Notes: generated by a model not told the origin, from the sequence alone. A stretch of DNA of 10,000 nucleotides from Candidatus Hydrogenedens sp. (GCA_020216745.1 JAIWNQ010000074.1:1-10000); one strand, 5' to 3'; positions 1-6,138 are shown, counted from the first letter of the stretch. Program-made: numbers and translations.

Positions 1-460
1 TGGGGTAGTAGCTATGAACAAAATAGGCATACCCACCTGAATTGTTAGGTAGTAGGGGATTGGTTTTGTCCTTTACGGGTTGGACAAAATTCCATCCCAT
101 GTGTGGAACTTTCAGTCCAGTAGTCTCAGTGGGAGGGAAACGAACTACACCTCCTTTAAAGATACCTAAACCTTCTGAGCCTCCACCTTCTTCACCATAT
201 TCGAAAAGTAATTGTAAGCCTATACAAATACCGAGAAGAGGTTTCCCAGTTTGAACGAATTCTTTAACTGGTTCAACGAAGCCTTTACGTTTTAAGCCCT
301 CATAACAATCGCGAAACGCACCGACGCCTGGTAATACAGCCGCATCAGCTTTTATTAAGTCAGATGGGTTTTCAGAAATTATTGCATCTAACCCAACTTT
401 TTCAAGTGCTTTTTGAGCACTTCTTAAATTTCCCATTCCATAATCGATAATAAGAATCAT
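1..460 (-). CDS. hisH: Imidazole glycerol phosphate synthase, glutaminase subunit HisH (3' end cut by the window edge)
   Basis: HisH is the class I glutamine amidotransferase subunit of the HisF-HisH complex. It releases ammonia from glutamine, and HisF uses it to make imidazole-glycerol phosphate and AICAR in cytoplasmic histidine synthesis. About 153 residues are visible out of a usual ~200. The protein opens with MILIIDYGMGNLRS, typical of the family. It carries LPGVGAF at residues 43-49 (oxyanion-strand region), the nucleophile elbow GICIG with Cys79, PHMGWN at 119-124 and FVHSYY at 147-152. The catalytic His and Glu of the triad would lie beyond the left edge, so their presence cannot be confirmed. 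The ATG start at 460 overlaps the hisB stop in an ATGA, which suggests translational coupling with hisB. No frameshift is seen. The family call is very secure. Confidence 0.97.
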   Translation of the reverse strand, partial: MILIIDYGMGNLRSAQKALEKVGLDAIISENPSDLIKADAAVLPGVGAFRDCYEGLKRKGFVEPVKEFVQTGKPLLGICIGLQLLFEYGEEGGGSEGLGIFKGGVVRFPPTETTGLKVPHMGWNFVQPVKDKTNPLLPNNSGGYAYFVHSYYP

Positions 461-1050
461 GAGTCAATGATACCCTTTGTCGAGGAACCATATTTAATGT
501 AATTTGGGTTTTCTTGAATGGCGTTTAGGAATGCCTTTGCGAAGGCTTTGAAGATAGCCTCAATGCAATGGTGTGTATTTTTGCCATATCGCAATAGTAT
601 ATGAAGAGTTATTTTAAAATGGTTTGTGAAAGCCTTGAAGAACTCTTCTGTAAGTTCAATATCGAAGTTACCCAGTTTTACATGTGGAAGTTCAGCGGAA
701 AAATAAAGGTATGGTCTTCCGCTTAGGTCTATCACCACTTCTGATAATGCTTCATCCATTGGGATAACTGCATGCCCAAAACGATTCCTTTTCTCCAAAT
801 CAGTAAAAAGTTGAGCACATGCTTTTCCGAGACAGATGCCAACATCTTCTACGGTATGGTGTGCATCGACATTTAAATCTCCCGTTGCTTTTAATTTTAT
901 ATCGATACCAGCATGTCTTGAAAATAGTGATAGCATATGGTCTAAAAAACCAACACCTGTATTTATTTCAGATATTCCTGTTCCAGGGTAGCCAAGAATT
1001 AAATCAATTTCTGTTTCTTTTGATTTTCGATGGACTTTTGTTTCTGACAT
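457..1050 (-). CDS. hisB: Imidazoleglycerol-phosphate dehydratase HisB (monofunctional)
   Basis: HisB dehydrates imidazole-glycerol phosphate to imidazole-acetol phosphate, the sixth step of histidine synthesis, using a Mn-dependent active site in a cytoplasmic 24-mer. With the start at MSETK the protein is 197 aa, normal for the monofunctional enzyme. Family motifs follow in order: FLDHML (35-40), DAHHTVED (62-69), MDEAL (98-102), SGRPY (110-114), NTHHCIEAIFKA (158-169) and SSTKG near the C-terminus. The two HH-containing motifs are the metal ligands of the tandem-repeat fold. The frame stays open upstream to 1179, but the start at 1050 is preferred: it has AAAAGGA seven nt upstream, matches family length and avoids overlap with the upstream phosphoesterase gene. 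There is no N-terminal HAD histidinol-phosphatase domain, unlike E. coli HisB. It lies 40 nt after the phosphoesterase gene and overlaps hisH by 4 nt. Confidence 0.97.
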   Translation of the reverse strand: MSETKVHRKSKETEIDLILGYPGTGISEINTGVGFLDHMLSLFSRHAGIDIKLKATGDLNVDAHHTVEDVGICLGKACAQLFTDLEKRNRFGHAVIPMDEALSEVVIDLSGRPYLYFSAELPHVKLGNFDIELTEEFFKAFTNHFKITLHILLRYGKNTHHCIEAIFKAFAKAFLNAIQENPNYIKYGSSTKGIIDS

Positions 1051-1057
1051 GATGATG

Positions 1058-1064
1058 TCCTTTT
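1058..1064 (-). promoter_or_regulatory. Ribosome binding site of hisB
   Basis: On the minus strand this reads AAAAGGA, seven nt before the ATG at 1050. It decides the hisB start over the longer open frame. The A-run forms part of one arm of an A/T-only inverted repeat at 1062-1081. Confidence 0.7.
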
Positions 1065-1081
1065 TTTTATTATTAAAAAAA
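1062..1081 (-). repeat. A/T-only inverted repeat at the hisB leader
   Basis: Two perfect 8-base arms (1062-1069 and 1074-1081) are separated by a 4-base loop, in the 40-nt gap between the phosphoesterase stop and the hisB start. One arm is the A-run that leads into the hisB ribosome binding site. All pairs are A-T, so any RNA hairpin would be weak. It could also be chance in an AT-rich spacer. Confidence 0.4.
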
Positions 1082-1090
1082 TGATATGGT

Positions 1091-1816
1091 TTATCTACCA
1101 TGATGTAATCGTTCAGCGAGGAATGGGTGTAGGCTGGCTTCCAATACCTGTTGGGCAGTAACTTCAATATTGTATTCAATTCGGATTTGACGATAGGTAA
1201 TGGTTTCTGTATCTAAAATTCCAAAAGAAGCACGTGCATCCCCATCTCGTGGTTGTCCAACAGAACCTGGATTTATAAAATATGTTTTTCCATCTTTTAG
1301 TTTGAATGTGCCATCTTCGTCAATACTATATGTTCCTTCTGAGGAAATAACACTGGGAATATGAGTATGCCCATAAAAACACAAAGTTACATTTTGCTCT
1401 TCGAAAAAATATAAAAATGGAGGGACATCTTCCCATGTGAAGATGTAAGTATTATGATTTTTGGGGGCACCATGAACTGCGGCAAAATCTCCAAAATTTA
1501 ATGTGTCTGGTAATCGTTGTAGCCATTCGCGATTTTCTTCAGTTAGTTCCCTTCGAGTCCATAAAATTGCAGGTAGAGCAACCGCATTAAAACCCCAAGG
1601 TTCTTCTAACTCACATGCGACAGCATCATGGTTGCCAAGGATGGTTGGTATATCTCTTTCTTTGAGAATGTTAATACATTCATTTGGAGATGCGTTGTAT
1701 CCAACAACATCTCCTAAGCATACAATCCGTTCTATTTTCTCTTTATCAATAGCATCTAATACTGTTTTTAATGCTTCAGCATTAGCATGAATATCGGAAA
1801 TTATTGCGTATAACAA
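1091..1816 (-). CDS. Calcineurin-like metallophosphoesterase family protein, TTG start
   Basis: This is a 241-aa soluble dinuclear-metal phosphoesterase related to the YfcE/MJ0936-type group. The metal-site signature is complete: D8-x-H10 (SDIHAN), GDVVGYN with D36, GNHD (61-64), H115 in VHGAP, and GHTH (149-152). A C-terminal NPGSVGQPRDGDARASF block (182-198) is typical of this subgroup. The substrate cannot be read from sequence. Known relatives include phosphodiesterases and phosphatases of mostly unknown role. The start codon is TTG at 1816-1814, supported by GGAG seven nt upstream and by the protein beginning directly at the beta strand that leads to SDIHAN. The gene is 40 nt upstream of hisB on the same strand, probably in one transcription unit. 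Since HisB here lacks a phosphatase domain, a role in histidinol-phosphate hydrolysis is conceivable but unproven. Confidence 0.9.
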   Translation of the reverse strand: MLYAIISDIHANAEALKTVLDAIDKEKIERIVCLGDVVGYNASPNECINILKERDIPTILGNHDAVACELEEPWGFNAVALPAILWTRRELTEENREWLQRLPDTLNFGDFAAVHGAPKNHNTYIFTWEDVPPFLYFFEEQNVTLCFYGHTHIPSVISSEGTYSIDEDGTFKLKDGKTYFINPGSVGQPRDGDARASFGILDTETITYRQIRIEYNIEVTAQQVLEASLHPFLAERLHHGR

Positions 1817-1823
1817 TGATACA

Positions 1824-1827
1824 CTCC
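1824..1827 (-). promoter_or_regulatory. Ribosome binding site supporting the TTG start of the phosphoesterase
   Basis: On the minus strand GGAG lies seven nt upstream of the TTG at 1816. There is no ATG at the expected protein start. This makes TTG the likely initiation codon. Confidence 0.6.
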
Positions 1828-2002
1828 ACGTTACAGAATAATCTTAACAATTTTATTTGTATAAATCTGGCCAATGTTATTATTTCTTAATATTTTGCAA
1901 AAAAACGGGTATAACTTTCAACAATGAGACTTATTGGAACTTTTTGTTTTTTGTAGTGTTTATTATTATGAAGTATCGAAGAATGAAAAGTAAAACTTAA
2001 AC

Positions 2003-2010
2003 AGAAGGAG
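2003..2010 (+). promoter_or_regulatory. Strong Shine-Dalgarno of the EF-hand gene
   Basis: AGAAGGAG lies eight nt before the ATG at 2019. It is one of the strongest ribosome binding sites in the window and fixes the start. The 202-bp spacer 1817-2018 between this gene and the divergent phosphoesterase must hold both promoters. It is AT-rich, and I found no convincing paired -35/-10 in it. Confidence 0.75.
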
Positions 2011-2018
2011 TTTATGTT

Positions 2019-2984
2019 ATGAGCAAAAGAACAACATTATTAATCACTACTGGGATATGCCTTTTATTTGTTGTGGGTTGGGCTATGGCTCAGCCTCCAG
2101 CTAACCCTCCACAAGAACCTGCTCCACAGTCTGCTGGAAATGTGCAGAATCCACCACCTCCTCCACCTCCGCCACTACCGCCTGGACCACCTCCGAAACC
2201 GGAGAATGTTTTTAAGCAGGCGGACAAGGATGGGGATGGAAATCTAAGTTTAGAAGAGTTTAAAAATTTACATTTAAATCGTAGACCAGGAGCCAAACCC
2301 CTACCTCCGAATAAGATGGGTCCTCCTAACAATCAACAAAAAGGCAAAAAAGGTGGTGGACCCCCTGCTAACGCAGGACAATGTATGGCAGGACAACCTA
2401 TGCAGGGTGCAGGAAATCCTCCAGGGAAAGGAGCTGGTAAAATGCAGAAAAGGCAGGCTCCTGGTGAAGGGTTACGTATTAAGGCTGAAGAAATATTTAA
2501 GGGAGCAGATAAAAATGGTGATGGCAAACTTACTCTTGATGAATTCAAAACTATAAGACCCCCTCGTCCACCTCAACCTCCTGCTCCTGGGCGGGGAGGA
2601 CCAAAGGGAAAACCCTCTGCTGAAGGCCCGAGACCTGGTGGACCGTGGATCCTTGATGCTATGAAAGAGGCGGATAAGGATGGAGATAAGAAGGTCACTT
2701 TAGATGAACTAAAAGCAGTTAGACCACGTATGAATGAAGAGCAATTTAAGTTAATGGATGCGAATAGCGATGGTTTCTTGACAGAAGAGGATATAATAGC
2801 ATGGCCACAGGTAATGCAGAATAAATTTAAGGAATTTGATACAGATAAGGATGGAAAATTATCTCGGGATGAAATCAAGAAGATGTTTCCAAATATGAGT
2901 GATGAAGCATTTAAGCGTAAAGATTTAAATCAGGATGGTTATTTGTCGCTTGATGAATTGAAACTACGTCCACAGAAAAATTAG
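2019..2984 (+). CDS. Secreted proline-rich protein with six EF-hand motifs
   Basis: This 321-aa protein has a Sec signal peptide (MSKR, hydrophobic core about residues 6-20, likely cleavage after AMA at 24), so the mature part is exported. Six canonical 12-residue EF-hand loops are visible: D69-E80, D164-E175, D219-E230, D247-D258, D274-E285 and D302-E313. All have D/N at positions 1, 3 and 5. Position 6 is Gly except in loop 3, where it is Lys. Loop 4 ends in Asp instead of Glu. The first two loops are single and separated by long Pro/Gly/Lys/Gln-rich linkers (residues 25-62, 88-150, 180-210). The last four loops sit close together from residue 219 on. An eight-proline run lies at 45-52. Calcium binding outside the cytoplasm is the expected property; the partner or role is unknown. 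The gene appears monocistronic, with its own strong ribosome binding site and a terminator right after it. Confidence 0.9.
   Translation: MSKRTTLLITTGICLLFVVGWAMAQPPANPPQEPAPQSAGNVQNPPPPPPPPLPPGPPPKPENVFKQADKDGDGNLSLEEFKNLHLNRRPGAKPLPPNKMGPPNNQQKGKKGGGPPANAGQCMAGQPMQGAGNPPGKGAGKMQKRQAPGEGLRIKAEEIFKGADKNGDGKLTLDEFKTIRPPRPPQPPAPGRGGPKGKPSAEGPRPGGPWILDAMKEADKDGDKKVTLDELKAVRPRMNEEQFKLMDANSDGFLTEEDIIAWPQVMQNKFKEFDTDKDGKLSRDEIKKMFPNMSDEAFKRKDLNQDGYLSLDELKLRPQKN
2151..2197 (+). repeat. CCN-rich tract encoding a polyproline run
   Basis: This stretch is almost entirely CCN codons with a few exceptions, and encodes the Pro-rich linker at residues 45-59 of the EF-hand protein. Its base composition is far from the AT-rich surroundings, as the encoded prolines require. 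Short tandem CCN codons of this kind are prone to length change. Confidence 0.7.
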
Positions 2985-3016
2985 GAACCTGATTGACCCG
3001 ATATTTTAAGCTCCTT

Positions 3017-3052
3017 TGGGGATATTGCAAAATATCCCCATTATTTATTTTT
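3017..3052 (+). terminator. Rho-independent terminator of the EF-hand gene
   Basis: A perfect 10-bp stem (3017-3026 with 3031-3040) is closed by a GCAA loop of the stable GNRA type. A T-rich tail (3041-3052) follows on the plus strand. It lies 32 nt after the EF-hand stop. The minus-strand flippase-like gene ends at 3041, directly against the stem, so its stop codon lies inside the T-tail. Read on the minus strand the stem is followed by AAGGAGC rather than a T-run, so it should work mainly for the plus strand. Confidence 0.85.
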
Positions 3053-4072
3053 AGGTGTGTTAGTAATGGGTGAGAATTGTTCAATATAAATACAAAGGAG
3101 TCCAACACTAACCACACTTAGGAAATTGGCACCATGAGCTAATATAGCGATAGCCCTTGCAATGTTAATATCGATATTAGGGACTGTTAGAAATAGCCCA
3201 CCCATAACACCGACATGAAATTGTCCAATAAAGCCTGGTGCTCCTGGAACACTAATTAAGAATGAAATTAAAGCGATACTTACAGGAGGGGTATACCATG
3301 GATATTGAACATTAAATGCTTTGAATAGAAAAATGTAGGATAACCAAAAACATCCCCATGTGAGACATGAAAAGAAGACAGCCCCGATAATCGCTTTAGT
3401 ATCTTTTATCATGCTTATGGCTTCTCGTATATTTTTAACTAAATGGGTTAAAAAAAGGATAAGCCGTTCACCTAATATCTTTTCAGCAATTTTTATGTGT
3501 TGTAGAAATCGGTTGGAATATAGATAAAAGAATATACATAGTCCAAATATTAGACCAATGATAGTTAATGTGATGATGGCAGCTTTTTGGATTAGATTGG
3601 CAGGTAAAGTGATGTTAAAAATTTCGGGTGGTAATGTAATGTCCTGTTTTGGATGGAAACCGATAAGGGCAAAGATTAAGATGACAAGCAAACCAAGCAA
3701 ATCTGTAGTGCGGTCTAATGCGACATACGTTAAACTTTTTGACAACGGGATTTGTGTAAACTTAGTTAGTGCTCCAGCACGAACTGCTTCACCGATTCTT
3801 CCTGGGAGTAAAAAATTTGCCAGAAATCCTATTTGTGTTGATGTAAACAAGTGTCTGAAAGAAGCCTGGTCATTGCTGTTTACTATAAAATGCCAACGAA
3901 TAACCCGTGTCACAAAAGAAATCAGGATTGTACCGATACATAATAGAAAAAGCCATAGATTGCATGTTTTGATAGCATTCCATAGCTCTGTAAAATTTGT
4001 TGTTCTGAATACAATCCAGAGCAGAAAAATTCCTATTGCTGTTGCTACAAGAAAACGAATGATTTTACGCAT
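3041..4072 (-). CDS. Flippase-like integral membrane protein (UPF0104 / LPG_synthase_TM family)
   Basis: This 343-aa multi-pass inner-membrane protein belongs to the family that includes the membrane half of lysylphosphatidylglycerol synthase (MprF) and AglD-like proteins. Likely membrane segments lie at about residues 5-22, 39-58, 124-139, 164-185, 227-250, 263-283, 288-298 (possibly re-entrant) and 312-330. Family-typical motifs are the GFLANFLLPGRIGE block (82-95), ALDRTTD (118-124) and SVPGAPGFIGQFH (274-286). Relatives move or modify lipid-linked substrates, but the substrate here cannot be inferred. No cytoplasmic synthase domain is attached. The ATG at 4072 has no clear Shine-Dalgarno. 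The gene follows coaE by 59 nt on the same strand, so co-transcription is possible, and it converges on the EF-hand gene. Confidence 0.85.
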   Translation of the reverse strand: MRKIIRFLVATAIGIFLLWIVFRTTNFTELWNAIKTCNLWLFLLCIGTILISFVTRVIRWHFIVNSNDQASFRHLFTSTQIGFLANFLLPGRIGEAVRAGALTKFTQIPLSKSLTYVALDRTTDLLGLLVILIFALIGFHPKQDITLPPEIFNITLPANLIQKAAIITLTIIGLIFGLCIFFYLYSNRFLQHIKIAEKILGERLILFLTHLVKNIREAISMIKDTKAIIGAVFFSCLTWGCFWLSYIFLFKAFNVQYPWYTPPVSIALISFLISVPGAPGFIGQFHVGVMGGLFLTVPNIDINIARAIAILAHGANFLSVVSVGLLCIYIEQFSPITNTPKNK

Positions 4073-4131
4073 ATTTGAAGTGTATTTGTTAGTTTAATTT
4101 GTAGAAAGTATACAGGATTAAGGGTTATTGA

Positions 4132-4737
4132 TTATAATTTGAATCGTTTTAGTTCTTCTACTAAAGTAGACGTCACCTGATTTTCTAAATCTTTTAGGCC
4201 ACCATCATTTGTGATAATCCAATTTGCTATTTTTCTTTTGCTTTCTGGGTCTTTTTGGGCTTTGATACGTTTAAGTGCATCGTCATACGTTAATTGTCTA
4301 TTTTTCATGAGACGCTGTATTCTGACTTCCTCTGATGAGGTTACTAATATAAGTCCATTTAACCAAGGAGGTAATGTTTCATCATTTTCTCCGATGAGTG
4401 CGGATTCAATAATAACGATATTAAAGCCCTCATTTTTTGCTTGTTGTATCATTTCTGCTATTTTAGTGATCACATGTGGGTGAATAATTTTATTAATTTC
4501 TCTCCTTTTCTCTGGGTCTGAAAAAACAAAATCCCCAAGTTTATTACGGTCTATTTCTCCATTGGTAAGAATATCGCCCCCAAATTTTTCTACAAGGGTA
4601 TTTTTTATATTTTTGTCTAATAATATTGTATGTGCGATATTATCTGAGTTAACAATATAGAAGTTGTGTTTTTTGAGGATACTTGCAACTTCGGATTTTC
4701 CACTTGCAATACCACCTGTAAGTCCTATAATTAGCAT
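4132..4737 (-). CDS. coaE: Dephospho-CoA kinase CoaE
   Basis: CoaE transfers phosphate from ATP to the 3' hydroxyl of dephospho-CoA, the final step of coenzyme A synthesis in the cytoplasm. At 201 aa it has the normal length. The P-loop GGIASGKS is at residues 8-15. SDNIAH (31-36) matches the DxD-xIA region, with Asp32 kept and the first Asp replaced by Asn30. IHP is at 85-87, the lid Arg region at 139-147, RIKAQ at 157-161 and ANWIITNDG at 171-179. The usual PLLFE motif reads ALIGE (113-117), a noticeable but not disqualifying variation. The ATG at 4737 is preceded by a weak AAGAGA. The gene diverges from the MqnA-like gene across a 128-bp spacer. Confidence 0.95.
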   Translation of the reverse strand: MLIIGLTGGIASGKSEVASILKKHNFYIVNSDNIAHTILLDKNIKNTLVEKFGGDILTNGEIDRNKLGDFVFSDPEKRREINKIIHPHVITKIAEMIQQAKNEGFNIVIIESALIGENDETLPPWLNGLILVTSSEEVRIQRLMKNRQLTYDDALKRIKAQKDPESKRKIANWIITNDGGLKDLENQVTSTLVEELKRFKL

Positions 4738-4771
4738 GATTTTCTCTTTTATATTTAAATATGATGTTCGT

Positions 4772-4796
4772 TAATCATTTTGATATAGAATGATTA
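4772..4796. repeat. Inverted repeat in the coaE / mqnA-like divergent spacer
   Basis: TAATCATT (4772-4779) and its exact reverse complement AATGATTA (4789-4796) are separated by nine bases. As RNA the stem could gain a U-G and a U-A pair inward. It lies 35 nt outside the coaE start and about 36 nt upstream of a TATAAT on the plus strand. That position suits an operator, but the arms are AT-rich and may be chance. Confidence 0.4.
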
Positions 4797-4831
4797 TAAA
4801 AAAATGATGTGTTTTATGTATAGGTAGATAG

Positions 4832-4837
4832 TATAAT
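4832..4837 (+). promoter_or_regulatory. Candidate -10 box of the mqnA-like gene
   Basis: A consensus TATAAT lies 28 nt before the likely ATG at 4866. No good -35 is visible at 16-18 nt upstream (the bases there are GT-rich, around GTGTTT). The call therefore rests on the -10 and its position only. Confidence 0.35.
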
Positions 4838-4852
4838 AAATTATGATGATTT

Positions 4853-4858
4853 GGAAAG
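4853..4858 (+). promoter_or_regulatory. Ribosome binding site that sets the mqnA-like start
   Basis: GGAAAG lies seven nt before the ATG at 4866. The frame could also start at a TTG at 4851, but that codon directly abuts this site and has no purine-rich motif of its own. The ATG also gives the expected family N-terminus. Confidence 0.5.
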
Positions 4859-4865
4859 AAATAAC

Positions 4866-5636
4866 ATGATAAATCTATCTGCACCTTTTTCTTATGAAGC
4901 AATACCTCTTATTAAGGCTATTGAGAATCATCCTTCAATTCACTTTGAATGGGGTGAATGGCAAGAAGTAAAGCGAGATTTTAAAGAAAATAAAGTTGAT
5001 GGGATACTATGTCCGCCTTTAGAAGTGTTGGAATTCCCTGGAAGTTTTGTAATACCAGGAGTTGGTATTGCTTCCTGTGGAAAAATACCATCTCCTTTTT
5101 TATGTTCTTCATATTCTATTGATAGTTTAAGGAAAATAGTTGTGAGTAGTAAGTTTGATTATTGGAAAAAATGGTTAGAAATTATATTTAAGATTATGAC
5201 TAAATCGCCTATAGATGTTTTTTCATATGATAAATATCCTTATGAAGATGATGTGGGTTACTTGCTTGATGTATTGGAATTTAATAATGAGAACGTAAGA
5301 TTTCAGAATAGATACAATTTGGGAAGTTTGTGGAAGAAGATTACTTCATATCCTTTTGTTTGCTGGGTATGGTTATGTCATGGAAACTCAAATTATAAAC
5401 AAATACGTAGTGTGCTTGGCTATATATGGGATGTGGCTAAAGAAAATTTGAAAAGTTATCAGAGAGGAAATATGATAGAAAGCGAATTATTGGATTCTCA
5501 GAGAAATACATTCTCAGATTTAGAGGATGTTTATTATAGTCTTGCCTCATTAGAATTTGAAGGTATGCATTGGTTTATAGAAGAAGGAAAACGGGTTAAA
5601 GTTGTTCCGGAGGAGTCAGAGTTTCATCTTTGTTGA
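4866..5636 (+). CDS. Divergent MqnA-like protein (chorismate dehydratase / DUF178 superfamily), function uncertain
   Basis: This 256-aa soluble protein has a layout resembling MqnA, the chorismate dehydratase of the futalosine menaquinone pathway, which has a periplasmic-binding-protein-like fold. Visible similarities are the N-terminal FSYEAIPL (8-15, matching SYLNxxPL), FKENKVDGILCPP (39-51, matching the L..GEIDVA.. segment), a FVIPGVGIASCG stretch (61-72), YNLGSLWKKITSYPFVCWVW around 150-169 (matching YDLGxxWxxxTGLPFVFAVW), and the C-terminal segment YYSLASLEFEGMHWF (223-237). Differences are clear: the conserved Asn of the first motif is Glu11 here, and the DAVLLIGDEA-type motif is hardly recognisable (129-138). 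It may therefore be a paralogue with a changed substrate or a non-catalytic relative. There is no signal peptide. Its 3' end overlaps the rimI 3' end by 41 nt on the other strand. The fold assignment is by motif reading only. Confidence 0.65.
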   Translation: MINLSAPFSYEAIPLIKAIENHPSIHFEWGEWQEVKRDFKENKVDGILCPPLEVLEFPGSFVIPGVGIASCGKIPSPFLCSSYSIDSLRKIVVSSKFDYWKKWLEIIFKIMTKSPIDVFSYDKYPYEDDVGYLLDVLEFNNENVRFQNRYNLGSLWKKITSYPFVCWVWLCHGNSNYKQIRSVLGYIWDVAKENLKSYQRGNMIESELLDSQRNTFSDLEDVYYSLASLEFEGMHWFIEEGKRVKVVPEESEFHLC

Positions 5637-6138
5637 AAGATATATCTGAAGAAGGTTCATATAACTTTTTTTCCATTACAATTGCATCCTCTTGTGTTCT
5701 CACATAATATTTGTAGCGAATACCAATTGTTTGAAACCCCATTTTTTCATATAAACAGCGTGCAGGATGATTACTTTCTCTCACTTCCAAGATTATTTTT
5801 TTGGCGTGTTCTTTTTTGACTTGACTAAAAATAAAATTCATAAATAATGTTCCCAGTCCTTTTCTACGGTATTCTGGTGCAACAGTAAATTTTGTAATAT
5901 GTGCTTCATCTGCCCCTAACCAATACCCAGCGTAACCAATTAAATTGTCCTCGATAAAGAATACAAAAAACTTGCCCATTTGATTATCTATTTCAGGCAA
6001 GAAAAGTTCTCTTGACCATGCATCGGGGTACGACATGACCTCCAATGAGTGAACCCTATCTACATGTTCCTCTTTCATGAGATATATCTTGATTTGGGTA
6101 TTATCAGGTCCAATTATTATGTCGAAAGGTTCTGACAT
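5596..6138 (-). CDS. rimI: Ribosomal protein S18 alanine N-acetyltransferase RimI (GNAT)
   Basis: This is a 180-aa GNAT acetyltransferase of the RimI type, expected to acetylate a protein N-terminus, classically ribosomal protein S18, with acetyl-CoA. MSYPDAWSRELF (35-46) matches the substrate-side loop of the family. AHITKFTV (79-86) leads into the acetyl-CoA pyrophosphate loop RRKGLG (91-96). EVRESN (118-123), LYEKMGF (129-135), RYKYY (141-145) and EDAIVME (150-156) complete the RimI pattern. The start at 6138 overlaps the tsaB end by 22 nt. A purine-rich GAAGAAAAAAGAAGAAA precedes it rather than a clean Shine-Dalgarno, so a slightly later start cannot be excluded. About 20 residues after the acetyltransferase domain (161-180) are polar and unconserved-looking. 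They are encoded partly opposite the 3' end of the MqnA-like gene. Confidence 0.9.
   Translation of the reverse strand: MSEPFDIIIGPDNTQIKIYLMKEEHVDRVHSLEVMSYPDAWSRELFLPEIDNQMGKFFVFFIEDNLIGYAGYWLGADEAHITKFTVAPEYRRKGLGTLFMNFIFSQVKKEHAKKIILEVRESNHPARCLYEKMGFQTIGIRYKYYVRTQEDAIVMEKKLYEPSSDISFNKDETLTPPEQL

Noticed and set aside
1051..1179. N-terminal extension of hisB back to 1179
   Set aside because: The frame is open, but the extra 43 residues match no HisB and overlap the phosphoesterase gene. A good ribosome binding site precedes the ATG at 1050.
1817..2018. Promoter boxes in the 202-bp divergent spacer
   Set aside because: TATAAC near 1910 and TATTAT near 1961 were tested for partners. No -35 with 16-18 nt spacing was found on either strand.
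2090..2548. Gly-rich and Pro/Ser-rich open frames opposite the EF-hand gene
   Set aside because: They are the antisense images of CCN and GGN codons in the Pro/Gly linkers. They have no ribosome binding site and no family resemblance.
3558..4097. 179-aa plus-strand open frame opposite the flippase-like gene
   Set aside because: It is fully antisense to a clear membrane protein, is rich in Lys/Arg/Val without domain pattern, and has no convincing ribosome binding site.
4851..4865. TTG start for the mqnA-like gene
   Set aside because: The TTG abuts the GGAAAG site, which is well placed for the ATG at 4866. The shorter protein also starts at the expected strand of the family.
5625..5640. Possible terminator hairpin ATCTTT-GTTG-AAAGAT at the end of the mqnA-like gene
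   Set aside because: It is only six mostly A-T pairs, includes the stop codon and has no T-run on either side.
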